From NCBI RefSeq assembly GCF_013166575.1, contig NZ_JABKKE010000001.1, positions 248,001 to 312,000 on the forward strand: a stretch of DNA of 64,000 nucleotides, written 5' to 3'. Shown here in pieces: positions 45,963 to 55,627 of the stretch. This DNA comes from Xylanibacter rodentium (GTDB lineage: Bacteria; Bacteroidota; Bacteroidia; Bacteroidales; Bacteroidaceae). Position 1 is the stretch's first letter. Every line of letters starts with the position of its first letter. The position numbers and the translations under genes were made by a program. The notes below the pieces were generated by a model. It ran no database searches. It was not told the origin of the DNA and saw only the letters and a program-made list of their open reading frames with translations.

Positions 45963-46433
45963 CTACTTACCACAAGGAAACAACTTCAACCATATTCTCT
46001 CATAGAAAGCCAACAGATAGCGTCTGACTGGAGTGAGAGTTATCCATATTTCAGAATAAAACCTCCACTTAATTCCGGTAACCATATCAGGAACATCTCT
46101 TCCCTTGCGATAAAAACCAAGGGCAACTCCAACTACATTGTCCATTATGCAGTTTTCAACGTCACGTATATTTCCGTCGCCTTGCAGCGTCAGCAGATTG
46201 CCCTCTATCCGGATGACACGATGCAACACATAATATCCCATAACCGTTTCAGCAAGCACCACATCCCCTATCCTAACTGAGTTGCAAGGCCCCAAAATAA
46301 TTTTATCCCTGCTGCCCTCAAGGAAAATACGCATACTCAATCCCCTAACCCGAAAAGTTATAGTGTGCCCATCGTCTATCAACCTTTTAATTTCCGGAAC
46401 AAGGACTTCATTAGGGATAAATACCGTTTTCAT
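45963..46433 (-). CDS. Signal-peptidase-like S24/S26 protease
   Basis: A 156-residue protein. FRVRGLSMRIFL carries the nucleophile Ser of S24/S26 peptidases, and YYVLHRVIRIEGN has HRV in place of the catalytic Lys, as in the ER-type (Ser-His) branch. GDVVLAE and LQGDGN are further conserved strands. There is no N-terminal membrane helix; the C-terminal 35 residues (WITLTPVRRYLLAFYERIW) are amphipathic and may bind the membrane. It overlaps the kinase-like gene by four bases. Similar pairs occur in Bacteroidales peptide clusters with a PqqD-like protein, which is absent here. Confidence 0.75.
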   Translation of the reverse strand: MKTVFIPNEVLVPEIKRLIDDGHTITFRVRGLSMRIFLEGSRDKIILGPCNSVRIGDVVLAETVMGYYVLHRVIRIEGNLLTLQGDGNIRDVENCIMDNVVGVALGFYRKGRDVPDMVTGIKWRFYSEIWITLTPVRRYLLAFYERIWLKLFPCGK

Positions 46434-47317
46434 CCCGTTATAGTTCTAAAACTTAATCTGACTGCCATTTCGTCCGGCCTGCATTTCAGACTGTAGACAG
46501 GTATTCTTTCTACGATACCCGACACGATATCACAAATTTTGCCATAAGATGATTTATCCCATACCATCGCTGAACATGAAGACAATATAGAGGTAAAAGC
46601 CTTGATACACGATTCCTTTTTAATAATGTTTTCCGGACATTGTTCCAATTTAACAAAAGCGCCAACCTCAACACTGACATTACGATAACATGGAGTCTTG
46701 CCGCTCCATGGTGTGCCATACACATAAATTTTCCCATCTTGCGGCATAAACCGTATGGCAGGATTGTCGTCATTGAGGAGTTCGGAACCAGTAATATATC
46801 TATGCCACAGTCTCGAATGAGTGCTCTTGCCTGTTCCGCTTTGTCCAAGAAACAAATAACCCTTATTGCCGTACATTGTAACGGAAGAATGCATCAGCAC
46901 GATATTATTATATACACCGGAAAAAGCAAAGGCTATCATTACGGCGTTGTTCAGACCAAGAAACCGATGTTCGGTGTCTCCAAACAAAGAAACCCGACAG
47001 ATAGAAAAATCTTCGTTTACTTCCATCGAGCAACACGTTTTTTTAGCAGAATCGTCTATCAGAATTTTATATCCATTGGATATTTTATACACCACATATC
47101 CGATTCCGTCACATCCGAATCGTCCTATATCCTTGCCTTCCGGCTTAAGCGACACCAAATCTGATCCTACTGTCATAACAAAGATAGGCAACTCTACCGC
47201 AGGAAGCGCCTGTATACGAAATGGGACATAAGAGGAAGTAAGGAGACGCGTATCCTCACCTTGAATACAATTCAAGCAAAACAGTGCATCCGCTACACGA
47301 AAATATAATTCTTTCAT
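46430..47317 (-). CDS. HPr-kinase-like/PEP-carboxykinase-fold P-loop protein
   Basis: A 295-residue protein. GYLFLGQSGTGKSTHSRLW is a P-loop near residues 155-172 as in HprK-like kinases, followed by ELLNDDNPAIR and VYGTPWSGKTPCYRN, which match the HprK/PEPCK-like family common beside PqqD and S24 peptidase genes. The N-terminal 130 residues look like a beta-rich sensing domain. The phosphorylated target is unknown; peptide or sugar phosphorylation is inference. It is translationally coupled to the protease gene. Confidence 0.72.
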   Translation of the reverse strand: MKELYFRVADALFCLNCIQGEDTRLLTSSYVPFRIQALPAVELPIFVMTVGSDLVSLKPEGKDIGRFGCDGIGYVVYKISNGYKILIDDSAKKTCCSMEVNEDFSICRVSLFGDTEHRFLGLNNAVMIAFAFSGVYNNIVLMHSSVTMYGNKGYLFLGQSGTGKSTHSRLWHRYITGSELLNDDNPAIRFMPQDGKIYVYGTPWSGKTPCYRNVSVEVGAFVKLEQCPENIIKKESCIKAFTSILSSCSAMVWDKSSYGKICDIVSGIVERIPVYSLKCRPDEMAVRLSFRTITG

Positions 47318-47376
47318 TAATTTAATGTATTAAAAACAATGCGGCATGCGTGCACCGGATTGCTCAGGCAACATAT

Positions 47377-48102
47377 TTATTCTTCTGACACTTGATTTAT
47401 TATATGCCTGAAAAGTATTTCACTCAGCACATGTTCTCCCATAAAACGGCTTTTGTCTATATATCCGGACACTCCGGCTATACGGCCTTTACTCGTATAC
47501 TGCCACATGGTTATATCACGTCCGTCGGCCAACACAGGCTCACTGTCCGTATATTGGGCTATCATAAGCGGATAGCCGTCAATCTTGCCACAGAGATGTT
47601 TATTGTAAAAATTGGTATAAGTATAAAGCAACGGTTTCTGCTTGTATTCCTTCTCCACAAGTTGTATGAACAGCATGAGCGAATCGCAGAACTCATCTGT
47701 AGACAACCCTCCGGTGGTCTCTATGTCCACCATTGGCAACAGGTCCTGATCACCGGGCAGACATTGCATCTTGAAATTCTCCAACTGCCGCTTCTGTTCT
47801 GTCTTGGGACGATAGAAATGATAGCTTCCCACCTTGACACCATTGTTTTGGGCGAGTTCTATATTTCGTTTGTACATGTGGTCGATACGATCACCTCCCT
47901 CCGTGGCCTTAAGATAGACGTATGCCATCTTGGCGTTGGCACCGATATGCTCCCAAAATACTTCTCCCTGATAATGGCTCAAATCTATGCCATGTATATG
48001 TGTACACGTATCTTCACATTGCTCATAGACATCCTGTGCGACCACATCTACAGACGCCGACAACAGCAAAGACACGACAAATAATGTCAGTTTACTCATC
48101 AT
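47377..48102 (-). CDS. Glycoside hydrolase family 25 lysozyme
   Basis: A 241-residue exported muramidase. A signal peptide (MMSKLTLFVVSLLLSASVDV then VAQ) precedes the GH25 domain with HGIDLSHYQG, VYLKATEGG, GSYHFYRP and the catalytic DxE in LPMVDIETTGG. It cleaves N-acetylmuramoyl bonds in peptidoglycan, for self-remodelling or against other bacteria. The start at 48102 is placed by the signal peptide and the -7 box at 48124-48131. It is divergent from the C11 protease gene. Confidence 0.92.
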   Translation of the reverse strand: MMSKLTLFVVSLLLSASVDVVAQDVYEQCEDTCTHIHGIDLSHYQGEVFWEHIGANAKMAYVYLKATEGGDRIDHMYKRNIELAQNNGVKVGSYHFYRPKTEQKRQLENFKMQCLPGDQDLLPMVDIETTGGLSTDEFCDSLMLFIQLVEKEYKQKPLLYTYTNFYNKHLCGKIDGYPLMIAQYTDSEPVLADGRDITMWQYTSKGRIAGVSGYIDKSRFMGEHVLSEILFRHIINQVSEE

Positions 48103-48123
48103 TGAAAACAAAAAATTTGATTG

Positions 48124-48131
48124 CAAAGGTA
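48124..48131 (-). promoter_or_regulatory. -7 box TACCTTTG of the GH25 gene
   Basis: Reads TACCTTTG on the minus strand, 21 bases before the start, in the 76-bp region shared with the divergent C11 protease promoter. Confidence 0.6.
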
Positions 48132-48153
48132 CTAACTATTAATAAAAAAAGCG

Positions 48154-48161
48154 TATCTTTG
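48154..48161 (+). promoter_or_regulatory. -7 box TATCTTTG of the C11 protease gene
   Basis: TATCTTTG lies 17 bp before the start at 48179. The -35-region equivalents of the two divergent promoters overlap, so the genes may interfere or be co-regulated. Confidence 0.6.
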
Positions 48162-48178
48162 CCGAAAAATATGTGATT

Positions 48179-49438
48179 ATGAAATATTTCTTAACCATGA
48201 TATGTGCTGCCATATTGCTCATATCGTGCGACAGCGATGATGAATGCATAAACACCGAAATAAAGGAACCGGCCATATATCCAAAGGCCGAACGCACTGT
48301 CATTGTGTATATATCGGCAGAAAACAATCTCTCTCCATTCGCAACAAGCGACATCAACGAGATGGCAAGAGGCTCGATTATGATGCCGGCCAACACCAAC
48401 CTGATAGCATTCGTAGACAAGAACGATAAAAACAAACCGCCATACATCCTGCGCATGAGAAACGGAGAAATGGAGACGGACACTTATTACAATAACGACA
48501 CCGACTTCTATGCCTCCGATCCTGAGCGCATGTACGAGACACTTCACTGGATAATGACACGCTATCCGGCCGAGACTTACGGTTTGGTATTGTGGGGACA
48601 TGCCAGCGGATGGGTGATAGAAAAAGATTCCATATCCCCCTCACCGGCCATGAACAAGCCGCAGAGAGCTTATGGAGTGGACTATGGCACAGACAATATT
48701 ACCGGTAACGGGGCAAAATGGATGAACATACCGTCAATGGCCGGAGCATTGGGACGGCTGCCCCACAGGCTGCTTTTCATCTTTGCCGACTGCTGCAACT
48801 TTCAGAATGCAGAGGTTGCATACGAATTGCGGAACGTGACCGACTACATAATAGCCTCACCGGCCGAAATACCAAACGTAGGAGCACCGTATGATAAAGT
48901 CGTACCCGACATGTTCGATACCTCTGATGACTTCTACAAGAAAATGGTTGACGACTACCACTCGATGAAGACCAATGCCGGAGAACAAGTACCGCTGTCG
49001 GTGGTAAAGACAAGTGGGATGGAAGCACTGGCCAAAGCCACACAAGAACTGACGGCACTGCTCGGACAAGCCGGCAAATATCCCTATACGGAAAATTTGA
49101 TATACTACCGTCATACAAAAAAATACGGTGATGTGAAACTTATGCTTGACATGAACGATATTATGCTGCGCAACATCAGTGAAGAGGTATACGGAAGATG
49201 GAAGACTGTATACGACAGAACCGTAATCTACAAGGCCATGAGCAAAAAATGGATGACAGACGGACTGGTAGACTTCGACTTCGACATGAACGAAGAGAAA
49301 TTCGGTGGCATGAGCATGTTCGTTCCATTGGAAATTTACGATAAAAAAGGCTACGACTTCTGTGAGACTATACAAAAAATGACATGGTATTATGCCGCAG
49401 GTGTAGACAAATGTTATACCGGAAGCATAAAAAACTAA
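48179..49438 (+). CDS. Clostripain-family (C11) cysteine protease lipoprotein
   Basis: A 419-residue protein. MKYFLTMICAAILLISC is a lipoprotein signal, with Cys17 lipidated. The C11 protease core has the catalytic His in LVLWGHASGW and Cys in LFIFADCCNFQ. Family members cleave after Arg or Lys and often self-activate. The C-terminus (TWYYAAGVDKCYTGSI) is typical of Bacteroidales members. ATG 48179 is preferred over 48173 because it begins the signal directly. Confidence 0.9.
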   Translation: MKYFLTMICAAILLISCDSDDECINTEIKEPAIYPKAERTVIVYISAENNLSPFATSDINEMARGSIMMPANTNLIAFVDKNDKNKPPYILRMRNGEMETDTYYNNDTDFYASDPERMYETLHWIMTRYPAETYGLVLWGHASGWVIEKDSISPSPAMNKPQRAYGVDYGTDNITGNGAKWMNIPSMAGALGRLPHRLLFIFADCCNFQNAEVAYELRNVTDYIIASPAEIPNVGAPYDKVVPDMFDTSDDFYKKMVDDYHSMKTNAGEQVPLSVVKTSGMEALAKATQELTALLGQAGKYPYTENLIYYRHTKKYGDVKLMLDMNDIMLRNISEEVYGRWKTVYDRTVIYKAMSKKWMTDGLVDFDFDMNEEKFGGMSMFVPLEIYDKKGYDFCETIQKMTWYYAAGVDKCYTGSIKN

Positions 49439-49468
49439 ACAACAAAAGGTTATTATGAATTAATTTCG

Positions 49469-49476
49469 TAACTTTG
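49469..49476 (+). promoter_or_regulatory. -7 box TAACTTTG of glnS
   Basis: TAACTTTG lies 33 bp before the glnS start and probably drives glnS, the TPR gene and dedA. Confidence 0.6.
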
Positions 49477-49509
49477 CAACCACAAAAACGATAAAAAGAA
49501 TCAAACACT

Positions 49510-51225
49510 ATGGTAGAGAAGAACTGTACAGGAAACGAGGAGAAGAGAAGTCTGAGCTTTGTCGAGCAGATGGTGGAGGGAGACCTTGCGGCCGGCAAGA
49601 ACGGCAGCAGAATACAGACACGCTTTCCGCCCGAGCCCAACGGATATATACATATAGGTCATGCAAAAGCCATATGTATGGACTTCGGTGTGGCCGACAA
49701 CTACGGCGGTGTATGCAATCTGCGCTTTGACGATACCAATCCGTCAAAAGAGAACAACGAATATGTCGACTCTATACTGAACGACATACAATGGCTCGGA
49801 TTCAAATGGGGCAACTTATACTATGCATCCGACTATTTCCAGCAGTTGTGGGACTTTGCCGTATGGATGATTAAGAAAGGTTTTGCTTATATCGATGAAC
49901 AGACATCGGAACAGATGGCTGCACAGAAGGGCACACCAACCGTAGCGGGAACAGAAAGCCCTTACCGCAACCGTCCAGTGGAGGAAAACCTTGAACTGTT
50001 CAACAAAATGAATACTCCCGAGGCTGTCGAAGGTTCGATGGTGTTGCGCGCCAAACTTGACATGACCAACCCGAACATGCACTTCCGTGATCCGGTGATA
50101 TACCGCATAATACATACACCCCATCACCGTACTGGAACGAAATGGCACGCATACCCCATGTACGACTTTGCACACGGACAGAGTGACTACTTCGAGGGAG
50201 TGACCCACTCTATATGTACTCTCGAGTTTGTGCCCCACCGCCCACTTTACGACAAACTTGTAGACCTGCTGAAAGAATACGAGGCTGAAAACGGGCATAC
50301 ACCCGACTACCGTCCGCGGCAGATCGAGTTCAACCGCTTGAACCTGACATATACCGTAATGAGCAAACGTAAGTTGCACACCCTCGTAGACGAGAGTCTG
50401 GTAAACGGATGGGACGACCCGCGAATGCCAACTGTATGCGGAATGCGACGCCGAGGATATTCGGCACAGAGCATCCGAAACTTCATACGCTCGATAGGAT
50501 ACACAAAGTTTGACGCACTCAATGACTATGCCCTACTTGAGGCCGCCGTACGCGACGACCTTAACAAACGGGCATGCCGTGTCTCGGCTGTGCTCAACCC
50601 TGTAAAACTCATCATTACAAACTATCCCGAGGGTCAAACCGAAGAAATGATTGCAGTAAACAATCCTGAAAACGAGGCTGACGGTACACATACCATCACT
50701 TTCAGTCGTGAGCTATGGATAGAGCGTGAAGACTTCATGGAAGACGCACCAAAAAAATTCTTCCGACTCTCACCGGGAAAGGAAGTAAGACTGAAGAACT
50801 CATATATAATAATGTGCACAGGATGCAAGAAGAATGCCGACGGTGAGGTTGAGGAAATATACGCCGAGTACGATCCACAAAGCAAGAGCGGAGAAGAAGG
50901 GGCAAACAGAAAAGTGAAAGGTACGCTACATTGGGTCAGTGCTGCCCATTGTATAGAGGCAGAAGTACGTCTGTACGACAGACTTTTCAGTGTGGAAAAC
51001 CCGTCGGCCGACGAACGCGACTTCCGTGAATTACTCAACCCCGAATCACTTACCGTGCTGAACAAATGCTATGTGGAAAAGTATCTCGCAGAAAAGAAGC
51101 CTGGAGACTTTTTACAGTTCCAACGCATAGGATATTTCACTCCCGACTCTGACTCTAAGCCGGAGAGACTGATATTCAACCGTACTGTAGGACTGAAAGA
51201 CACATGGGCTAAGATCAATAAATGA
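49510..51225 (+). CDS. glnS: Glutaminyl-tRNA synthetase
   Basis: A 571-residue class I synthetase charging tRNA-Gln. RFPPEPNGYIHIGHAKAI is the HIGH motif with its GlnRS-specific context; VMSKRKL is the KMSKS motif; RFDDTNP is the glutamate/glutamine-discriminating region. The C-terminal part is the two-barrel anticodon-binding domain. Its presence shows direct charging of tRNA-Gln. The stop overlaps the TPR gene by ATGA. Confidence 0.97.
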   Translation: MVEKNCTGNEEKRSLSFVEQMVEGDLAAGKNGSRIQTRFPPEPNGYIHIGHAKAICMDFGVADNYGGVCNLRFDDTNPSKENNEYVDSILNDIQWLGFKWGNLYYASDYFQQLWDFAVWMIKKGFAYIDEQTSEQMAAQKGTPTVAGTESPYRNRPVEENLELFNKMNTPEAVEGSMVLRAKLDMTNPNMHFRDPVIYRIIHTPHHRTGTKWHAYPMYDFAHGQSDYFEGVTHSICTLEFVPHRPLYDKLVDLLKEYEAENGHTPDYRPRQIEFNRLNLTYTVMSKRKLHTLVDESLVNGWDDPRMPTVCGMRRRGYSAQSIRNFIRSIGYTKFDALNDYALLEAAVRDDLNKRACRVSAVLNPVKLIITNYPEGQTEEMIAVNNPENEADGTHTITFSRELWIEREDFMEDAPKKFFRLSPGKEVRLKNSYIIMCTGCKKNADGEVEEIYAEYDPQSKSGEEGANRKVKGTLHWVSAAHCIEAEVRLYDRLFSVENPSADERDFRELLNPESLTVLNKCYVEKYLAEKKPGDFLQFQRIGYFTPDSDSKPERLIFNRTVGLKDTWAKINK

Positions 51226-52652
51226 TGCAGACAGGTGACGAATATTTCGACAGCAAGGAATTCAGGGATATTCTGACGTCATATGAAGAATCCGTCAGGT
51301 CCGGACTACCCATATTTATGGATGCAGACGACCTGACGGATATAGCAGACTATTACAATTATACAGGTGACACCGACAGAGCAAATGAAGTAATAGACTT
51401 TGCACTGAACATGAATCCGGGAGCCACCACTCCACTTGTATTCAAGGCAAGGGCGGCACTTGAAAATGAAAATATCGCTTTAGCCGAAGAACTTGCAGAA
51501 AAAATCATCGACAAAGACGATCCCGACTACAAATATCTCAAGGCGGAAATACTGATTGCCCAAAATAAAATAGACAAGGCTGAGGAATTTCTGAACGAAT
51601 ATTCCGAGACAATAGAACAGGATGAATATGAGGATTTCATCATCGATGTGGCCAATCTATACGCTGACTACGGAGTTTACGACATGGCATATAAATGGAT
51701 GAATATCGGTAACGAGAGTCAACTTCCAGAATACAAGGAATTGAAGGCAAGAGTGCTGTTCGGCATGGAAATGTATAGTGACAGTGCAAAAGTCTACAAC
51801 GAACTGATAGACAGCAATCCATATTCTAAAAGATATTGGAATTCGCTGGCAAGTGCACAGTTCATGAACGAAGACTATGACGAAGCCATTACAAGCAGCG
51901 AATATGCAATAGCAATAGACCCCAAAGATTCCTACGGTCTTTTGGCCAAAGCCAACTCATTGTATCGTCTGAACAAGTATAAAGAAGCTCTCGACTACTA
52001 CGGAAGATATTGCGAGATAAATCCGACAGACGAGTTCGGAAGGTTGCACAAAGGTATATGTCTTGTCAATCTGTCACGATATGAGGATGCCATAGAACAA
52101 TTGGAAACAGCATTGTCAGTTGCTAAACCTGATTCGACGTATATTGTACAGATATATCAGGAAATGGCGTTCGCCTATAGTGCAATACGAAATCCGGAAA
52201 AAGCCATTGAGTATATAGACAAGACTGACTCAATGGACTGCGACCATACGGACATGAAAGTGCTGCGTGGCCACATACTATTGGAGAACGGACGCTACAA
52301 TGAAGCGGAAGAAATGTTTCATGAAGCCATTATCAATGCTGAAAACGCTCCCGTCATAGTGCTGCGCATAATAGTATCACTGTATGACAACAAATATCTT
52401 GACACAGCATACAAGATGTTCAAGAAGTTATTTACAATGGTAGATGACGATTTCCTTGCCGGATATTCATACATGGCATTATGTTGCTGGGACATGAAAC
52501 TGACAGATGAATTCATGCATTATCTGAAAATCGCCGTGGAAAAAAATCCGAATGAGGCAAAAAATGTTCTCGGCCATCTGTTTCCCAAAGACACTGATGC
52601 TAAAAATTATTATAATTATATGTACGATAAACTTAAAAGCAAAGATAAATGA
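51222..52652 (+). CDS. Tetratricopeptide repeat protein
   Basis: A 476-residue protein made almost wholly of TPR-like helical pairs; clear repeats include WNSLASAQFMNEDYDEAITSS, GLLAKANSLYRLNKYKEALDYY and LHKGICLVNLSRYEDAIEQL. It is acidic and has no signal peptide, so it is cytoplasmic and likely a protein-interaction scaffold. The partner is unknown. It is coupled by ATGA overlaps to glnS before and dedA after. ATG 51225 is an alternative start. Confidence 0.85.
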   Translation: MMQTGDEYFDSKEFRDILTSYEESVRSGLPIFMDADDLTDIADYYNYTGDTDRANEVIDFALNMNPGATTPLVFKARAALENENIALAEELAEKIIDKDDPDYKYLKAEILIAQNKIDKAEEFLNEYSETIEQDEYEDFIIDVANLYADYGVYDMAYKWMNIGNESQLPEYKELKARVLFGMEMYSDSAKVYNELIDSNPYSKRYWNSLASAQFMNEDYDEAITSSEYAIAIDPKDSYGLLAKANSLYRLNKYKEALDYYGRYCEINPTDEFGRLHKGICLVNLSRYEDAIEQLETALSVAKPDSTYIVQIYQEMAFAYSAIRNPEKAIEYIDKTDSMDCDHTDMKVLRGHILLENGRYNEAEEMFHEAIINAENAPVIVLRIIVSLYDNKYLDTAYKMFKKLFTMVDDDFLAGYSYMALCCWDMKLTDEFMHYLKIAVEKNPNEAKNVLGHLFPKDTDAKNYYNYMYDKLKSKDK

Positions 52653-53290
52653 ACATACTATACAATCTCCTTGACAATCTAAACTATCTCACGATATTCA
52701 TTCTTATGACCATCGAGAGTACATTCATTCCATTTCCCTCAGAAGTTGTGGTTCCGCCAGCAGCCTACAACGCAGCAGCCGGAGAGCTAAACATATTCCT
52801 TGTAGTGCTTTTCGCTACAATAGGTGCCGATGTGGGCGCAGCCATAAACTATGGTCTGGCATATTATCTTGGACGTCCCGTGATATACCGTTTTGCCGAA
52901 AGCCGCCTGGGACGTATATGCCTGCTCAACCGTCATAAAATAGAAATGAGCGAGAAATTCTTTTCCGACCACGGTATGGTCGCCACACTTGTAGGGCGCG
53001 TTCTGCCAGGAATCAGACAACTGATATCAATTCCCGCCGGACTGGCACGTATGAACTTCGGCAAGTTTATCCTCTACACCACAATTGGTGCCGGATGTTG
53101 GAACATAATCCTTGCTACAATGGGATGGTATCTGCACTCATTCGTACCGAAAAGCCAACTCAGTGACAAGATTACAGAATATTCCGAATACATCAAAATA
53201 ACTATTATCGCTGTTTTATTACTCGTTATTGCATATTTCACAATAAAAATTCTGATAAAAAGATACGGCAATACTAATAAAAACAAATAG
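52649..53290 (+). CDS. DedA-family membrane protein
   Basis: A 213-residue membrane protein. ESTFIPFPSEVVVPPAAYNA near residue 24 and GRVLPGIRQLISIPAGLARM in the middle are the DedA/VTT signature including the conserved Arg residues. DedA proteins act as lipid carriers or scramblases, several moving undecaprenyl phosphate or phosphatidylethanolamine. The lipid moved here is unknown. Last gene of the glnS transcript. Confidence 0.9.
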   Translation: MNILYNLLDNLNYLTIFILMTIESTFIPFPSEVVVPPAAYNAAAGELNIFLVVLFATIGADVGAAINYGLAYYLGRPVIYRFAESRLGRICLLNRHKIEMSEKFFSDHGMVATLVGRVLPGIRQLISIPAGLARMNFGKFILYTTIGAGCWNIILATMGWYLHSFVPKSQLSDKITEYSEYIKITIIAVLLLVIAYFTIKILIKRYGNTNKNK

Positions 53291-53414
53291 GCCCAACGGA
53301 TTACATATCTCTGTTTTTAGAATACAAAAGCAATTAATATAGATACCAAAAGGACAACAACATAAAGACAAGTCCTACAGATATATCATTATTATCAATA
53401 AATCATAATTATTT

Positions 53415-54485
53415 ATGGCGACAACAAACAACCATTTAGTAATCATGGCAGGCGGCGTTGGTAGCCGTTTTTGGCCGATGAGCACGGCAGAAAAACCCAA
53501 ACAGTTCATAGACGTGCTCGGCGTTGGCAAATCACTCCTGCAACTGACGGCAGAAAGATTCAATGGCATTTGCGAGCCTCACAACATCTGGGTCGTAACC
53601 AACAGAAACTATGTGGACATCGTGAGACAACAGCTGCCCGACATACCGACAGGCAACATTCTCTGCGAACCATGCCGCCGCAATACAGCACCGTGTATAG
53701 CCTACGTCAGTTGGAAAATAAAATCACAGGATCCGAAAGCCAATATCGTTGTGTCGCCAAGCGACCATATTGTGACAAATACTACAGAATTTACCCGCAT
53801 CATGTCAAGGTGTATGGAATTTACAAATGAGACCGACTCCATAGTAACACTTGGTATCAAACCATCACGCCCAGAAACAGGCTATGGTTACATACAGGCC
53901 GATTTGTCATCAAGCTCATTGCGCAACAAAGAGATATTCCGTGTAGACTCATTCCGCGAGAAACCAGACATTGAAACGGCACAACAATATATACAAAAGA
54001 ATGACTACTTTTGGAATGCCGGCATATTCGTATGGAACGTAAATACCATAATCAACGCATTCCGCGTATATCAACCGACAATGGCAAAGATATTCGAATC
54101 GCTCATACCTATATACGGCACAGGCAAGGAACAGGAAGAAATAGACAGATTATTCCCCGAATGTGAAAACATCTCTGTAGACTACGCCATCATGGAAAAG
54201 GCTGAAGAAATATTCGTATGTCCAGCCGATTTCGGATGGAGCGACCTGGGAACATGGGGGTCATTGCAAACGCAGACACATAAGGATCTGTATGGCAACA
54301 GCTGTATAGGCAATGACATCAGTCTGTTCGAAACCCACAACTGTATGATACACACCACCCAAGAGAAAAAAGTGGTAATCCAAGGACTTGACGGATATAT
54401 CGTAGCCGAGAACAACAACACTTTGCTTATCTGCAAACTCTCTGAAGAACAACGCATAAAACAATTCTCCGGACAAGACAAATAA
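53415..54485 (+). CDS. manC: Mannose-1-phosphate guanylyltransferase
   Basis: A 356-residue nucleotidyltransferase making GDP-mannose from mannose 1-phosphate and GTP. MAGGVGSRFWPMSTAEKPKQ is the GTP-binding signature; SPSDHIV and FREKPD are catalytic-site motifs. The isomerase domain found in longer bifunctional relatives is absent. The next two genes convert GDP-mannose to GDP-fucose, so it supplies that pathway. Confidence 0.94.
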   Translation: MATTNNHLVIMAGGVGSRFWPMSTAEKPKQFIDVLGVGKSLLQLTAERFNGICEPHNIWVVTNRNYVDIVRQQLPDIPTGNILCEPCRRNTAPCIAYVSWKIKSQDPKANIVVSPSDHIVTNTTEFTRIMSRCMEFTNETDSIVTLGIKPSRPETGYGYIQADLSSSSLRNKEIFRVDSFREKPDIETAQQYIQKNDYFWNAGIFVWNVNTIINAFRVYQPTMAKIFESLIPIYGTGKEQEEIDRLFPECENISVDYAIMEKAEEIFVCPADFGWSDLGTWGSLQTQTHKDLYGNSCIGNDISLFETHNCMIHTTQEKKVVIQGLDGYIVAENNNTLLICKLSEEQRIKQFSGQDK

Positions 54486-54525
54486 TGAAGTTATATTAAG
54501 AATAGTAAGTTTATAAAAGAAGAAA

Positions 54526-55620
54526 ATGGAAAGAAAAGTTGCATTAATCACAGGTGTCACCGGTCAGGACGGTTCATACCTGTCAGAGTTTCTTATCGAG
54601 AAAGGCTATGACGTACATGGCATCATACGCCGTAGCTCGGTTGACTATCGCGAACGTATAGCCCATCTTGAGGGTCATCCGCAATTCCACCTGCACTATG
54701 CCGATATGGGCGACTCAATGTCTCTCGTAAAGGTTATAGGCAAAGTACAACCAACGGAAATATACAATCTTGCAGCACAGAGCCATGTACAGGTATCGTT
54801 CGACTCGCCCGAATTCACTGCCGACGTAGACGCCACTGGTGTTCTCCGCGTGCTTGAAGCCGTACGCGCCAACCATCTTGAGCAGACGTGCCGGATATAT
54901 CAAGCATCGACATCCGAACTTTACGGCAAGGTTGAGGAAGTTCCGCAAAACGAGAAGACCCCTTTCCACCCATACTCACCATACGCTGTAGCCAAACTTT
55001 ACGGTTTCTGGATAATCAAGGAATACCGCGAGGCATACAACATGTTCTGCTGTTCCGGCATATTATTCAACCACGAGTCCGAGCGCCGCGGTGAAACATT
55101 CGTTACAAGAAAGATCACCCTCGCAGCAGCACGCATAGCACAAGGCAAGCAAGACAAACTTTATCTGGGCAACCTTTCGTCACTGCGTGACTGGGGATAC
55201 GCCAAAGATTATGTCGAGTGCATGTGGCTCATCCTACAGCACGACACTCCTGAGGACTTCGTCATAGCTACGGGCGTACAGCATTCCGTTCGCGAATTCT
55301 GCCAATACGCATTCCGTGCCGCCGGCATAGAGGTTGAGTTCAAGGGAGAGGGAATGGATGAGAAAGGATACGACGTGAAGACCGGCAAGTGCATCATAGA
55401 AGTATCACCCGACTTTTACCGTCCTACCGACGTGGTAAACCTTTGGGGAGATCCCACCAAAGCACGCAAAGAACTGGGATGGGATCCACAGAAGACAACA
55501 TTCGAGGAGCTCGTCAGCATAATGGTCAAGCACGACATGCAGAAAGTTGCTGCCGACCACGTGGCAAGCGTAATGCGCACCAACCTTGCAGAATATCTGG
55601 AGAAAGGACTTGTGAAGTAA
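54526..55620 (+). CDS. gmd: GDP-mannose 4,6-dehydratase
   Basis: A 364-residue short-chain dehydrogenase-type enzyme making GDP-4-keto-6-deoxymannose. The NADP-binding motif is [11 protein letters not shown]; Thr/Glu/Tyr/Lys catalytic residues lie in [11 protein letters not shown] and [27 protein letters not shown] is family specific. It is seven bases upstream of fcl. Confidence 0.96.
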   Translation: MERKVALITGVTGQDGSYLSEFLIEKGYDVHGIIRRSSVDYRERIAHLEGHPQFHLHYADMGDSMSLVKVIGKVQPTEIYNLAAQSHVQVSFDSPEFTADVDATGVLRVLEAVRANHLEQTCRIYQASTSELYGKVEEVPQNEKTPFHPYSPYAVAKLYGFWIIKEYREAYNMFCCSGILFNHESERRGETFVTRKITLAAARIAQGKQDKLYLGNLSSLRDWGYAKDYVECMWLILQHDTPEDFVIATGVQHSVREFCQYAFRAAGIEVEFKGEGMDEKGYDVKTGKCIIEVSPDFYRPTDVVNLWGDPTKARKELGWDPQKTTFEELVSIMVKHDMQKVAADHVASVMRTNLAEYLEKGLVK

Positions 55621-55627
55621 TAGTTAT

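Noticed and set aside
49510..52652. A possible horizontally acquired segment
   Set aside because: Codon use and base composition look like neighbouring core genes, and glnS, TPR and dedA are linked by stop-start overlaps.
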